Assembly: GCA_947168585.1 (NCBI GenBank)
Contig: CAMVMK010000013.1
Span: 1 to 47,384 of the forward strand
Source of the DNA: an uncultured Fretibacterium sp.
Lineage (GTDB): Bacteria; Synergistota; Synergistia; Synergistales; Aminobacteriaceae
DNA length: 47,384 nt
Direction: 5' to 3'
Below the pieces are notes generated by a model that searched no databases, was not told the DNA's origin, and saw nothing but the letters and a program-made list of their open reading frames with translations. A program made the position numbers and the translations under genes. Below, one piece after another: positions 40,864 through 47,384 of the stretch (positions are counted from its first letter, which is position 1; every line of letters starts with the position of its first letter).

Positions 40864-40920
40864 ATTAGGGATGAGGGATTAGGAATTAGGAATTAAAAAG
40901 ATTTCTCACCCCTAACTTTT
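40864..40920 (+). terminator. Inverted heptamer arrays upstream of aspS
   Basis: ATTAGGGATGAGGGAT (40864-40879) faces ATTTCTCACCCCTAAC (40901-40916), with two mismatches and two G-T pairs, then TTTT. Extra heptamers (TTAGGAA twice) fill the loop. It probably ends the accessory cluster. Confidence 0.6.
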
Positions 40921-40924
40921 CAGT

Positions 40925-40930
40925 TATAAT
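40925..40930 (+). promoter_or_regulatory. -10 element of the aspS promoter
   Basis: TATAAT, 50 bases before the aspS ATG and a few bases after the inverted heptamer arrays. No strong -35 is visible. Confidence 0.5.
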
Positions 40931-40979
40931 ATGCACGTTAAAAAGAGAATTATTTAATGAAAGGAACGAATAAAATTAA

Positions 40980-42803
40980 ATGGCAAAAACTTTTAACGTG
41001 TTTGACAAGACTTGGCAGAGAACTTCATTATGCGGCCTTTTCACAGAAGCTGACGCAGGAAAAGAAGTCCGTGCTAACGGCTGGGTCAGGGCGCGCCGGG
41101 ATTTAGGCGGAATTATTTTTATCGAGATTTGGGACTGGACAGGCCCTATTCAAGTTGTTTTTGACCCTTCACTGCCGGAAACTCCTGAAGAAATTCACGA
41201 ACTCGCGGCAACTTTGAGAAATGAATTTTGCGTGGCAGTCAAAGGCAAAATGAGAATTAGACCAGCAGGCACTGAAAACAGCGAACTTAAAACCGGAAAT
41301 ATTGAAATTATAGCCCGCGATGTTTTAGTTATGTCGAAGTCCAAACCTCTCCCGTTTGAAATCGGCGAAGAAACTGACAACGTTGACGAAAATATAAGGC
41401 TTAAATACCGTTATCTCGACATGAGACGCGAAAAAATGCAGAAAAATATGCGTATCCGTGCCAAAATTAACGAGTTTACCCGAAATTATTTAAGCGAAAA
41501 AAATTTCGTAGAACTTGAAACTCCCATGCTCACAAAAGCAACGCCCGAAGGAGCACGCGATTATTTAGTCCCGAGCAGAGTTAATCAAGGCTGTTTTTAT
41601 GCTCTGCCTCAAAGCCCGCAATTATTTAAGCAAATTTTAATGGTAAGCGGTTTCGACCGTTATTATCAAATTGCACGCTGTTTCAGAGATGAAGATTTAC
41701 GCGCCGACCGTCAGCCGGAATTTACTCAGATTGATATGGAAATGAGTTATATAGTTGAAGACGACATCATGGAATTAATTGAAAATTACATGAAAGGACT
41801 TTTCAAATTAATTAGGGGCGTTGATATTCCTACGCCGTTTATGAGAATGCCTTACTGGCAGGCTATGGACAAATACGGCAGCGACAAACCCGATTTAAGA
41901 GTAAAACTTGAACTCTGCGATTTGGCAGACGCTTTCAGAAATTCAGGTTTTGAGCCGTTCAAAAAAATTCTTGAGGGCGGCGGAGTTGTCAGAGGTTTAA
42001 GACTTCCCGGCGGTGCTTCAATGTCGAGAAAAGAAATTTTAGACCTCGAAAATCACGCAATTAAATTAGGAACGAGCGGCCTTGCAAACTTCTTATATAA
42101 AGACGGCGGATTAAAAGGCCCTCTTGTGAAATTTTTAACGCCCGAAGAAGTTGATAAAGTCCGCGAACTTGCCGGTCTTCAGCCTGATGATGCTTTATTT
42201 ATTGTTGCTCATGCTTCGAGGGGAAAAGCCTGCGAAATTTTAGGAACTTTAAGGCTCGAATTAGGAAAAGCACGCAAAGATTTATTTGATGACAGCCCGG
42301 ACAACTGGAAATTTTTATGGGTTACTGAATTTCCGTTATTTGAGTGGAGCGCGGACGAAAAACGCTGGGTTGCTATGCACCATCCGTTTACTTCACCGGC
42401 TCTTGATAACGAAACACCTTTTGACGAAGACCCCGAACACGCTCTTGCACGAGCTTATGACTGCGTATTAAACGGCAACGAAGTCGGAGGAGGTTCGATA
42501 AGAATTCATGACCCCGAAGTCCAAGCCAGATTATTTAAGGCACTTGGAATTACGCCCGAAGAAGCTAAGAGAAGATTTGGATTTTTCCTTGACGCTCTTT
42601 CTTACGGAACGCCTCCGCACGGCGGTTTAGCACTCGGAGTTGACAGGCTCGTCATGCTTATTTGCGGCGGAAATTCTATCCGTGATGTTATTGCTTTCCC
42701 GAAGACACAAAAAGCTCAGTGTTTGATGTCTAACGCTCCTGACCAGGTCGAACAGTCAAGACTTGATGAACTTGCAATTAAAGTTATAAAAGACGAAGAT
42801 TAA
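40980..42803 (+). CDS. aspS: Aspartyl-tRNA synthetase
   Basis: Class II synthetase, 607 residues, bacterial type. OB-fold anticodon domain (about 1-110, [17 protein letters not shown]), class II motif 1 region ([20 protein letters not shown]), motif 2 ([20 protein letters not shown]), the bacterial GAD insert (about 300-410) and motif 3 ([15 protein letters not shown]). Sequence alone does not tell whether it also charges tRNA-Asn; no gatCAB or asnS is in the window. AAAGGAA lies 13 bases upstream. A strong heptamer-built terminator follows. Confidence 0.97.
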   Translation: MAKTFNVFDKTWQRTSLCGLFTEADAGKEVRANGWVRARRDLGGIIFIEIWDWTGPIQVVFDPSLPETPEEIHELAATLRNEFCVAVKGKMRIRPAGTENSELKTGNIEIIARDVLVMSKSKPLPFEIGEETDNVDENIRLKYRYLDMRREKMQKNMRIRAKINEFTRNYLSEKNFVELETPMLTKATPEGARDYLVPSRVNQGCFYALPQSPQLFKQILMVSGFDRYYQIARCFRDEDLRADRQPEFTQIDMEMSYIVEDDIMELIENYMKGLFKLIRGVDIPTPFMRMPYWQAMDKYGSDKPDLRVKLELCDLADAFRNSGFEPFKKILEGGGVVRGLRLPGGASMSRKEILDLENHAIKLGTSGLANFLYKDGGLKGPLVKFLTPEEVDKVRELAGLQPDDALFIVAHASRGKACEILGTLRLELGKARKDLFDDSPDNWKFLWVTEFPLFEWSADEKRWVAMHHPFTSPALDNETPFDEDPEHALARAYDCVLNGNEVGGGSIRIHDPEVQARLFKALGITPEEAKRRFGFFLDALSYGTPPHGGLALGVDRLVMLICGGNSIRDVIAFPKTQKAQCLMSNAPDQVEQSRLDELAIKVIKDED

Positions 42804-42809
42804 AAAGCA

Positions 42810-42865
42810 GTGAGGGGTTAGGGGTTAGGGGTGAGGGATTTTTAATCCCTAACTCTTAACTTTTT
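42810..42865 (+). terminator. Heptamer-built terminator after aspS
   Basis: GTTAGGGGTGAGGGATT (42824-42840) pairs with AATCCCTAACTCTTAAC (42844-42860) across a TTT loop: 16 of 17 positions, two as G-T. Five T follow (42861-42865). Further heptamers extend left to 42810. This is the clearest example of a terminator formed from the repeat. Confidence 0.85.
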
Positions 42866-42899
42866 ATGAAAAATAATTTTATGAAATGAGAATTTCACA

Positions 42900-45800
42900 G
42901 TGAAAAACAGAACTGCAGTAAAAACATTAAACCGAACATTAAGAAACAAAACTATTTTTGAACGTTCAGGGCTTTCTGCAAGGGCTTGGCTAGCAAGAAC
43001 TCAGGCTCATACTCTCGCAATTTTCCCGGACACTTTACAGGCCGCAACTTTTGTGCAGGATTACAAAACTTTATATCCTGAATTAAAAATTTTTATGCTT
43101 AACGAGCTTCCTTTAAGTTCTCGGGGCGATATAAGGGCTTTACTCGTTGAACGCGGCGAAACTATACAGCGTTGGAACAATGAAAAGGGAATTTTGGCGG
43201 CAACTCCGGGTGCTTTGATGTCTTCGTGTATGCTTGGAAAAGCTGAACTTCATATAAGACGCGATGAAAAATTTGACGCTGAAAAAATTAAATCCTGGCT
43301 CGAATTTTCAGGCTATAAACGCTCAAATTTAGTCTGGGCTCCTGGCCAATATGTACAGCGCGGATTTATTTTTGATATTTTTGACCCTGCTTATGCCCTG
43401 CCGGTCAGAATTGAATTTTTTGATGACGAAATAGAAAGAATTGGAGCTTATCACCCCGACACTCAAAAAAGTTCAAGCGAATTAATGTCTAATGACGAAA
43501 TTCTTTTGCACGGCCTAACTGAAACTGTAATGAAAATGCCGGTCGAGTTAGTTCCTAATGACGCTATGATACTCTTGAACGAGCCGGATAAAATCGAAAC
43601 TCAAGCTAATTCTTTCATGTGGCTTTGGAAAGAAATTTACGGCGATACACAAAGTTATTCTGAAGTTAATTTATGGGATAGTGTTTTTCACTATCTTGCA
43701 ACGCTTCCGATTGTGAGAATTTCGAGCGACCCGTCAAGGTCTGAAGCTGAATTTATGACTGACAGCCTGCCTGCTTTCAAAGGAAGTCCGGAGAAAATTT
43801 TAGAAATTTGCAGTAATCTTGAAAAAAATAATTTCAAAATACAAATTTTTACTAACAACCCTGTATTTCAAAAATTGCCGTATGAAATTCATGAAGGAGT
43901 TTTGTCTGCAGGTTTTATAGATAACAACACTAAACGCGCTTTTATTTCAGACCGTGAACTTTCAGGAATTAATGCAAATGTTTCTCTAACTCAATGGCGC
44001 GCGCCCAATGAATGGAACGATGCAGAAAAATTATCGCCCGGACAATTAGTAATTCATGACGATTACGGCACTGGGATATTTCGCGGAATTGAGACTATAG
44101 ACGCTTCCGGCGTGCCTATGGACGTTTTAGTGATTGAATTTGCAGATGACCAAAGATTATTAATTCCTGTACTGCAATCCAACAAAATTACAGGCTTAAA
44201 TGAACACGAAAATGAAGCCGTAAAGTTAGACAGCCTCAAAGGTAAAGCATGGAAGAAAAACGCTCAGAAAGCCCAAGAAAGAGCCCAAGAAGAAGCAAAA
44301 ATTTTAATGGATATTTTTGCACACAGAGAACTTGAACGCCGTGAGCCTTTTAACGAGCCGGATTCTATGTATGAAGATTTTGTAAAATCTTTCCCGTTTA
44401 ATGAGACTGCTGACCAATTAAAGGCCGTCAATGAAATCATGAAAGATTTATCAAGTAAATATCCTATGGATAGGCTTTTAGTCGGTGATGTAGGCTTCGG
44501 AAAAACTGAAGTAGCTTTGAGGGCGGCTTTTAGAGTTGTAATGTCTGGTTTTCAAGTCTGCGTCTTAGTTCCTACAACAATTTTAGCTCAGCAGCATTTT
44601 GCAACTTTCCAATCGAGATTATCAGGCTTCCCTGTAAATGTCGGATTATTATCGAGATTTGTAACTCCTAAGCAAGCTAAAGCAACTATTCAAGCTACGT
44701 CTGAAGGCAAAATTGATATTTTAATCGGTACTCATAAACTTTTACAAAAAGGAATTTCTTTCAAAAATTTAGGCTTGTTAATAATAGATGAAGAACACCG
44801 TTTCGGAGTAATGCACAAAGAAGGCTTGAAACAAATTTACGGCTCTGTCGATATTTTGAGCCTGTCAGCTACTCCGATACCAAGAACTTTGGCAATGTCT
44901 CTGCGAGGTTTAAGGAGCATTTCTGTTTTATCAACTCCGCCCGAAGACCGGCTTCCTGTCGCTACTTTCACGGGAAAATGGAATCCCGGTACAATCCGGC
45001 GCGCTATAACTTACGAATTAAACAGGGGCGGACAGGTTTATTTTTTATCTAATAAAATTTCGCGAATGCCGGAATATGAGACTATGTTAAAAGCATTTTT
45101 CCCTGATTCTAAAATCCAAAAAGCTCACGGACAAATGCCCGAAAAAGAACTTGAAGCTACAATGCTTGAATTTTATTCTGGTAATATAGATATTTTGCTT
45201 GCTACTACAATAATTGAGAGCGGTCTTGATGTAGGGCGTGCAAATACAATTATCATAGATAACGCCGCTGAATTAGGATTGGCACAAATGTATCAGTTAA
45301 GAGGGCGTGTAGGCAGACGAGGCGAAAAAGCATTTGCTTATTTCTTTTATCCTGACCAAAATTCGTTAAATCAAGATACTGCGGACAGGCTTGAAGCTAT
45401 TTCTACAATGACAGACTTAGGCTCAGGCTATGAAATTGCAAAAAGAGATTTAGATATTCGCGGTTCGGGCGAGATTGGCGGAACAAGCCAGCACGGCAAC
45501 ACAAGAAATTCAAGTTTTAATTTATTTTACAAAATGCTCGAACAGGAAATTAACAAATTGCGCGGAACTCCTGAAAAACGCGAGACAGAAATTAACACGG
45601 ATAGAGGCAGCGGCTTTATTCCTGAAAATTATATTCCCCAAGAAGACGTTAGAATTACAACTTATAGAAGATTACTAAATGCTCTCGGGCTTGACGAATT
45701 TGAAAATTTAATTAACGAGATGAGCGACCGTTTCGGCAAAATACCGCCTGAAGTTGAGTATTTAGCAGGACTTATCGCTGTAAGAAAATTCGGCTGTGAT

Positions 45801-45923
45801 TACGGAGTTGAAAATGTTGAAGTCAAAAAAGGTTTGGTAAAAGTTACTCATAGAGGCGTAGAAATTCCTGCTAAATTCAAGAAATATCTTAAATCTTTGG
45901 GAAGAAATTTGAAAATACTATAA
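42900..45923 (+). CDS. mfd: Transcription-repair coupling factor Mfd
   Basis: A DNA translocase that removes RNA polymerase stalled at lesions and recruits UvrA. 1007 residues, shorter than the 1148 of E. coli because the N-terminal UvrB-like region is reduced. Parts seen: UvrB-homology fragment (LPVRIEFFDDEIERIGAYHP), RNA polymerase-interacting domain (LSPGQLVIHDDYGTGIFRGI), helicase with LLVGDVGFGKTEVALRAAF, DEEH box (IIDEEHRFGVMHKEG), TRG-type motif (GSGEIGGTSQHG) and a C-terminal D7 domain. The GTG start at 42900 has only a weak TGAG ribosome site. ybaK starts 8 bases after its stop. Confidence 0.95.
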   Translation: MKNRTAVKTLNRTLRNKTIFERSGLSARAWLARTQAHTLAIFPDTLQAATFVQDYKTLYPELKIFMLNELPLSSRGDIRALLVERGETIQRWNNEKGILAATPGALMSSCMLGKAELHIRRDEKFDAEKIKSWLEFSGYKRSNLVWAPGQYVQRGFIFDIFDPAYALPVRIEFFDDEIERIGAYHPDTQKSSSELMSNDEILLHGLTETVMKMPVELVPNDAMILLNEPDKIETQANSFMWLWKEIYGDTQSYSEVNLWDSVFHYLATLPIVRISSDPSRSEAEFMTDSLPAFKGSPEKILEICSNLEKNNFKIQIFTNNPVFQKLPYEIHEGVLSAGFIDNNTKRAFISDRELSGINANVSLTQWRAPNEWNDAEKLSPGQLVIHDDYGTGIFRGIETIDASGVPMDVLVIEFADDQRLLIPVLQSNKITGLNEHENEAVKLDSLKGKAWKKNAQKAQERAQEEAKILMDIFAHRELERREPFNEPDSMYEDFVKSFPFNETADQLKAVNEIMKDLSSKYPMDRLLVGDVGFGKTEVALRAAFRVVMSGFQVCVLVPTTILAQQHFATFQSRLSGFPVNVGLLSRFVTPKQAKATIQATSEGKIDILIGTHKLLQKGISFKNLGLLIIDEEHRFGVMHKEGLKQIYGSVDILSLSATPIPRTLAMSLRGLRSISVLSTPPEDRLPVATFTGKWNPGTIRRAITYELNRGGQVYFLSNKISRMPEYETMLKAFFPDSKIQKAHGQMPEKELEATMLEFYSGNIDILLATTIIESGLDVGRANTIIIDNAAELGLAQMYQLRGRVGRRGEKAFAYFFYPDQNSLNQDTADRLEAISTMTDLGSGYEIAKRDLDIRGSGEIGGTSQHGNTRNSSFNLFYKMLEQEINKLRGTPEKRETEINTDRGSGFIPENYIPQEDVRITTYRRLLNALGLDEFENLINEMSDRFGKIPPEVEYLAGLIAVRKFGCDYGVENVEVKKGLVKVTHRGVEIPAKFKKYLKSLGRNLKIL

Positions 45924-45931
45924 ATTTAACT

Positions 45932-46408
45932 ATGCAGAAAAAAGATGATAAAACTAATGTAATGAGATTGCTTGACGGGAAAAAAATTCCATATGTTAGC
46001 CACACTTATGAACCTGACTCAAGTTTGAGCGGCGAAGATATAGCCCGGATTTTAGGCGAAGAGCCCGAAAAAGTTTTCAAAACTCTCGTAACTCAAGGCA
46101 AAACCGGAGCTTATTATGTTTTTGCCTTGCCTGTACAGTCAGAACTTGACCTTAAAAAAGCAGCAAAAGCCGCCGGTGAAAAATCTATAAGCATGATTAA
46201 ACAAAAAGAACTGCTCCCGCTTACGGGTTACGTTCACGGGGGCTGTTCACCTATCGGAATGAAAAAACATTTTCCGACTTTTATTCACGAAACTGCTCTG
46301 CTTTATGAAAAAATTTTCGTAAGTGCAGGCCGTGTCGGCTGTCAAATCGAACTAAATCCGAACGATTTAATTAACGAATCTAAATCTAAAACTGCTGATA
46401 TTTGTTAA
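45932..46408 (+). CDS. ybaK: Cys-tRNA(Pro)/Cys-tRNA deacylase YbaK/EbsC
   Basis: A trans-editing hydrolase that clears cysteine mischarged on tRNA-Pro. 158 residues, with KKIPYVSHTYEPDSSLSGED, the YbaK-type FKTLVTQGKTGAYYVFALPV with its catalytic lysine region, LDLKKAAKAAGEKSISMIKQ and GYVHGGCSPIGMKKHFPTFI. It lies 8 bases after mfd, with no clear ribosome site, so translation is probably coupled. The transcript probably ends in the heptamer region 46433-46459. Confidence 0.93.
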   Translation: MQKKDDKTNVMRLLDGKKIPYVSHTYEPDSSLSGEDIARILGEEPEKVFKTLVTQGKTGAYYVFALPVQSELDLKKAAKAAGEKSISMIKQKELLPLTGYVHGGCSPIGMKKHFPTFIHETALLYEKIFVSAGRVGCQIELNPNDLINESKSKTADIC

Positions 46409-46432
46409 AGCAAGGCAGCATTAGAAAGAAAA

Positions 46433-46459
46433 CTCTAACCCCTAACTCCTAACTCCTAC
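46433..46459. repeat. Heptamer array between convergent genes
   Basis: Four units, CTCTAACC CCTAACT CCTAACT CCTACT, abutting the cupin stop codon. A small TTAGA/TCTAA stem (46421-46438) precedes it. It may serve as the terminator for the minus-strand pair. Confidence 0.7.
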
Positions 46460-46834
46460 TTAATTTAAGTAACCGGGTTTGTTATAAATCAGCGCGATAA
46501 TTTCGAGGTCGGAGTCTGAATTATTTTCAATAGCGTGCCATTGTCCGACATCAATAATGCAAATGTCGCCTGCAGTAACGTGAGTTTTTTTGCGCTCGCC
46601 GTTTTCACTGTCGCCCTCGTAGAAATCTGCTTCGCCTTTGAGAATATAGTAAGGCTCTACGTCATTGACGTGCTGATGCCAGCCGATACTCGAACCTGCC
46701 GGAATAATATTGTGAGCGAAAAGTCTTCCGTGCCCGTTGAGTTCTTCTTTCGAGACGATATTCCCGACATAACGAACGCCTTTGCTCTCAGGAAATCCGC
46801 CGCTTGCTTCTGTTCTTACAAGTTTACGAATCAT
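46460..46834 (-). CDS. Single-domain cupin protein
   Basis: 124 residues. A beta-barrel cupin with both conserved motifs: GWHQHVNDVEPYYILKGEAD (G-x5-HxH-x-E type; the metal histidines and glutamate are visible) and GDICIIDVGQWHAIENNS (G-x5-PxG-x2-H type, with VGQWH). It probably binds one divalent metal. The substrate is unknown. Its start overlaps the end of the C_GCAxxG_C_C gene by 4 bases (ATGA), so the two form a coupled pair, with this one second. Confidence 0.85.
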   Translation of the reverse strand: MIRKLVRTEASGGFPESKGVRYVGNIVSKEELNGHGRLFAHNIIPAGSSIGWHQHVNDVEPYYILKGEADFYEGDSENGERKKTHVTAGDICIIDVGQWHAIENNSDSDLEIIALIYNKPGYLN

Positions 46835-47226
46835 TTTTGTGAAACCTCCTCTAAAATTCCTACAGCATTATAAACGCAATCATCGCAAGAGCAAAGAACT
46901 TTCCCCGTGTTAACTCCTTTAATTTCTTTGCAGATTGAAGCTCCGCATTTTTCCGTGAATTTTTTGTAGAGTTCAGCAGCGTCCTGTCTTATAGGTTTGC
47001 CCGAAAATTTTGTTAAGCCTAAAACTAACTGAGCTCCGCATAAAGCCCCGCAAGTTGCTTCCATACAGCCCATACCGAGACCGAAGCCTGCACCTAATTT
47101 TCTTAAAGTATGTTCGTCAAGTCCTGTTTCTTCGGTGAAGACGCAGGCGACTGCCTGGCAACAATTATAATGAGCATCGCCGGTCTGCTGTTTGAGCTTG
47201 ACGGCTCTTTCTTGTTTTTCCGACAT
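46831..47226 (-). CDS. C_GCAxxG_C_C family redox protein
   Basis: 131 residues with the family's cysteine pattern: HYNCCQAVACVF, GLGMGCMEATCGALCGAQLV and a late cluster CGASICKEI, VLCSCDDCVYNAV. Members are common in anaerobes and are thought to be redox or Fe-S linked, but the function is not established. The ATG has GGGGGA 10 bases upstream. It is first in a two-gene unit with the cupin, and divergent from the interrupted nucleotidyltransferase gene. Confidence 0.88.
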   Translation of the reverse strand: MSEKQERAVKLKQQTGDAHYNCCQAVACVFTEETGLDEHTLRKLGAGFGLGMGCMEATCGALCGAQLVLGLTKFSGKPIRQDAAELYKKFTEKCGASICKEIKGVNTGKVLCSCDDCVYNAVGILEEVSQK

Positions 47227-47250
47227 TTTAATTTTTTCCCCCTGTCATTT

Positions 47251-47259
47251 TGTTATAAT
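47251..47259 (+). promoter_or_regulatory. Extended -10 promoter
   Basis: TGTTATAAT, 41 bases before the ATG at 47300. It is identical to the nonamer upstream of rpmH and should drive the interrupted nucleotidyltransferase gene. Confidence 0.55.
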
Positions 47260-47299
47260 AATTTTACACTTAAATAATTACAGAAAGGCTTAAATAGTC

Positions 47300-47329
47300 A
47301 TGAATATAATTTTACTTTCCGGCGGTTCT
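47300..47329 (+). pseudogene. Interrupted 5' end of a mannose-1-phosphate guanylyltransferase-like gene
   Basis: The ten codons MNIILLSGGS are the start of the nucleotide-binding motif of sugar-phosphate nucleotidyltransferases (normally MNIILLSGGSGxRLWPLS in the mannose-1-phosphate guanylyltransferase group). At the next codon the sequence switches to an IS200/IS605-type end, and the frame closes with TAG at 47366. The remainder of the gene should lie beyond the element, outside the window. Identification rests on ten residues only. Confidence 0.55.
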
Positions 47330-47330
47330 G

Positions 47331-47384
47331 TTGACATACTCCCCACGCCTAAAGGCGGGGGATTCTAGTATCAACAACAAATGC
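47331..47384. mobile_element. End of an IS200/IS605-family element, runs off the window
   Basis: TTGACATACTCCCC leads into the hairpin CCCCACGCC-TAAA-GGCGGGG, then GATTCTAG. The first 24 bases match the reverse complement of 2755-2778 with one mismatch. Conserved hairpin ends ending in TCAA (here TTGA on this strand) are typical of this family. The body with tnpA or tnpB is not in the window. Confidence 0.75.

Noticed and set aside
42900-46408. Defence island or prophage in the second half of the window
   Set aside because: The genes are standard repair and translation factors. No integrase, phage structural or toxin-antitoxin genes were recognised.
81-46459. CRISPR array from the regularly spaced repeats
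   Set aside because: The repeats are 7-base tandem units without spacers, scattered over many gaps, and no cas genes are present.

Overview
The window is AT-rich bacterial chromosome, densely packed with housekeeping genes. It looks diderm: it carries a TamB/AsmA-like protein, several exported proteins with signal peptides and a lipoprotein-like protein. The best taxonomic guess is an uncultured gut or rumen type member of the Synergistota. This is inference from gene order (rpmE, thyX, DUF1385, prfA, prmC; rpmH, rnpA, yidD, yidC, jag) and a cobA-hemD fusion beside hemC. No rRNA or tRNA gene was recognised.

Layout. 1-2.7 kb: minus-strand tetrapyrrole genes hemC and cobA-hemD. 2.7-3.0 kb: a decayed IS200/IS605-type tnpB fragment. 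3.0-5.5 kb: ribosome/RNase P/membrane insertase operon rpmH-rnpA-yidD-yidC-jag. 5.5-9.3 kb: minus-strand rimO-pgpA-pncC and an Mrr-like protein that has lost its nuclease residues. 9.5-15 kb: polysaccharide deacetylase, secA, a large exported protein of unknown function and a DMT-transporter stub. 15.1-19.1 kb: argS, a DivIC/FtsB-like gene and uvrB. 19.2-27.1 kb: an HD-GYP response regulator preceded by a leader reading frame with a run of nine G, a hybrid histidine kinase, a PAP2 phosphatase and the TamB-like protein. 27.2-28.3 kb: a minus-strand flavin oxidoreductase. 28.3-31.7 kb: a two-component system divergent from three small exported His/Pro-rich proteins. 31.9-37.2 kb: rpsO, rpmE, a purine-nucleoside-permease-like gene, thyX, DUF1385, prfA and prmC. 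37.3-40.8 kb: an accessory cluster with a lipoprotein-like protein, a module protein and a modular transglutaminase-like protein whose 3' end is frameshifted. 41-46.4 kb: aspS, mfd and ybaK. 46.4-47.4 kb: minus-strand cupin and C_GCAxxG_C_C genes, then the start of a sugar-phosphate nucleotidyltransferase gene cut by an IS200/IS605-type end at the window edge.

The most unusual feature is a set of small interspersed repeats. One is a degenerate heptamer, roughly TTAGGRR (complement YYCCTAA). It occurs as short arrays in most intergenic gaps, often as facing inverted arrays that form terminator hairpins. It also runs into reading frames: inside hemC, in the prmC N-terminus, and at the 3' ends of cobA-hemD and pncC. 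A second family is short GC-rich palindromes that sit in frame inside hemC, jag, yidD and hemD and add short peptides such as LPDGQ. Together they resemble a Rickettsia-palindromic-element-like process.

A second candidate system is the two-component pair at 28.3-30.4 kb. Its sensor has an extracytoplasmic HAHGH motif, and it faces genes for His-rich and Spy/CpxP-like exported proteins, which suggests a metal or envelope-stress response. A third is the pair of adjacent genes built from a repeated ~80-residue module around a transglutaminase fold.
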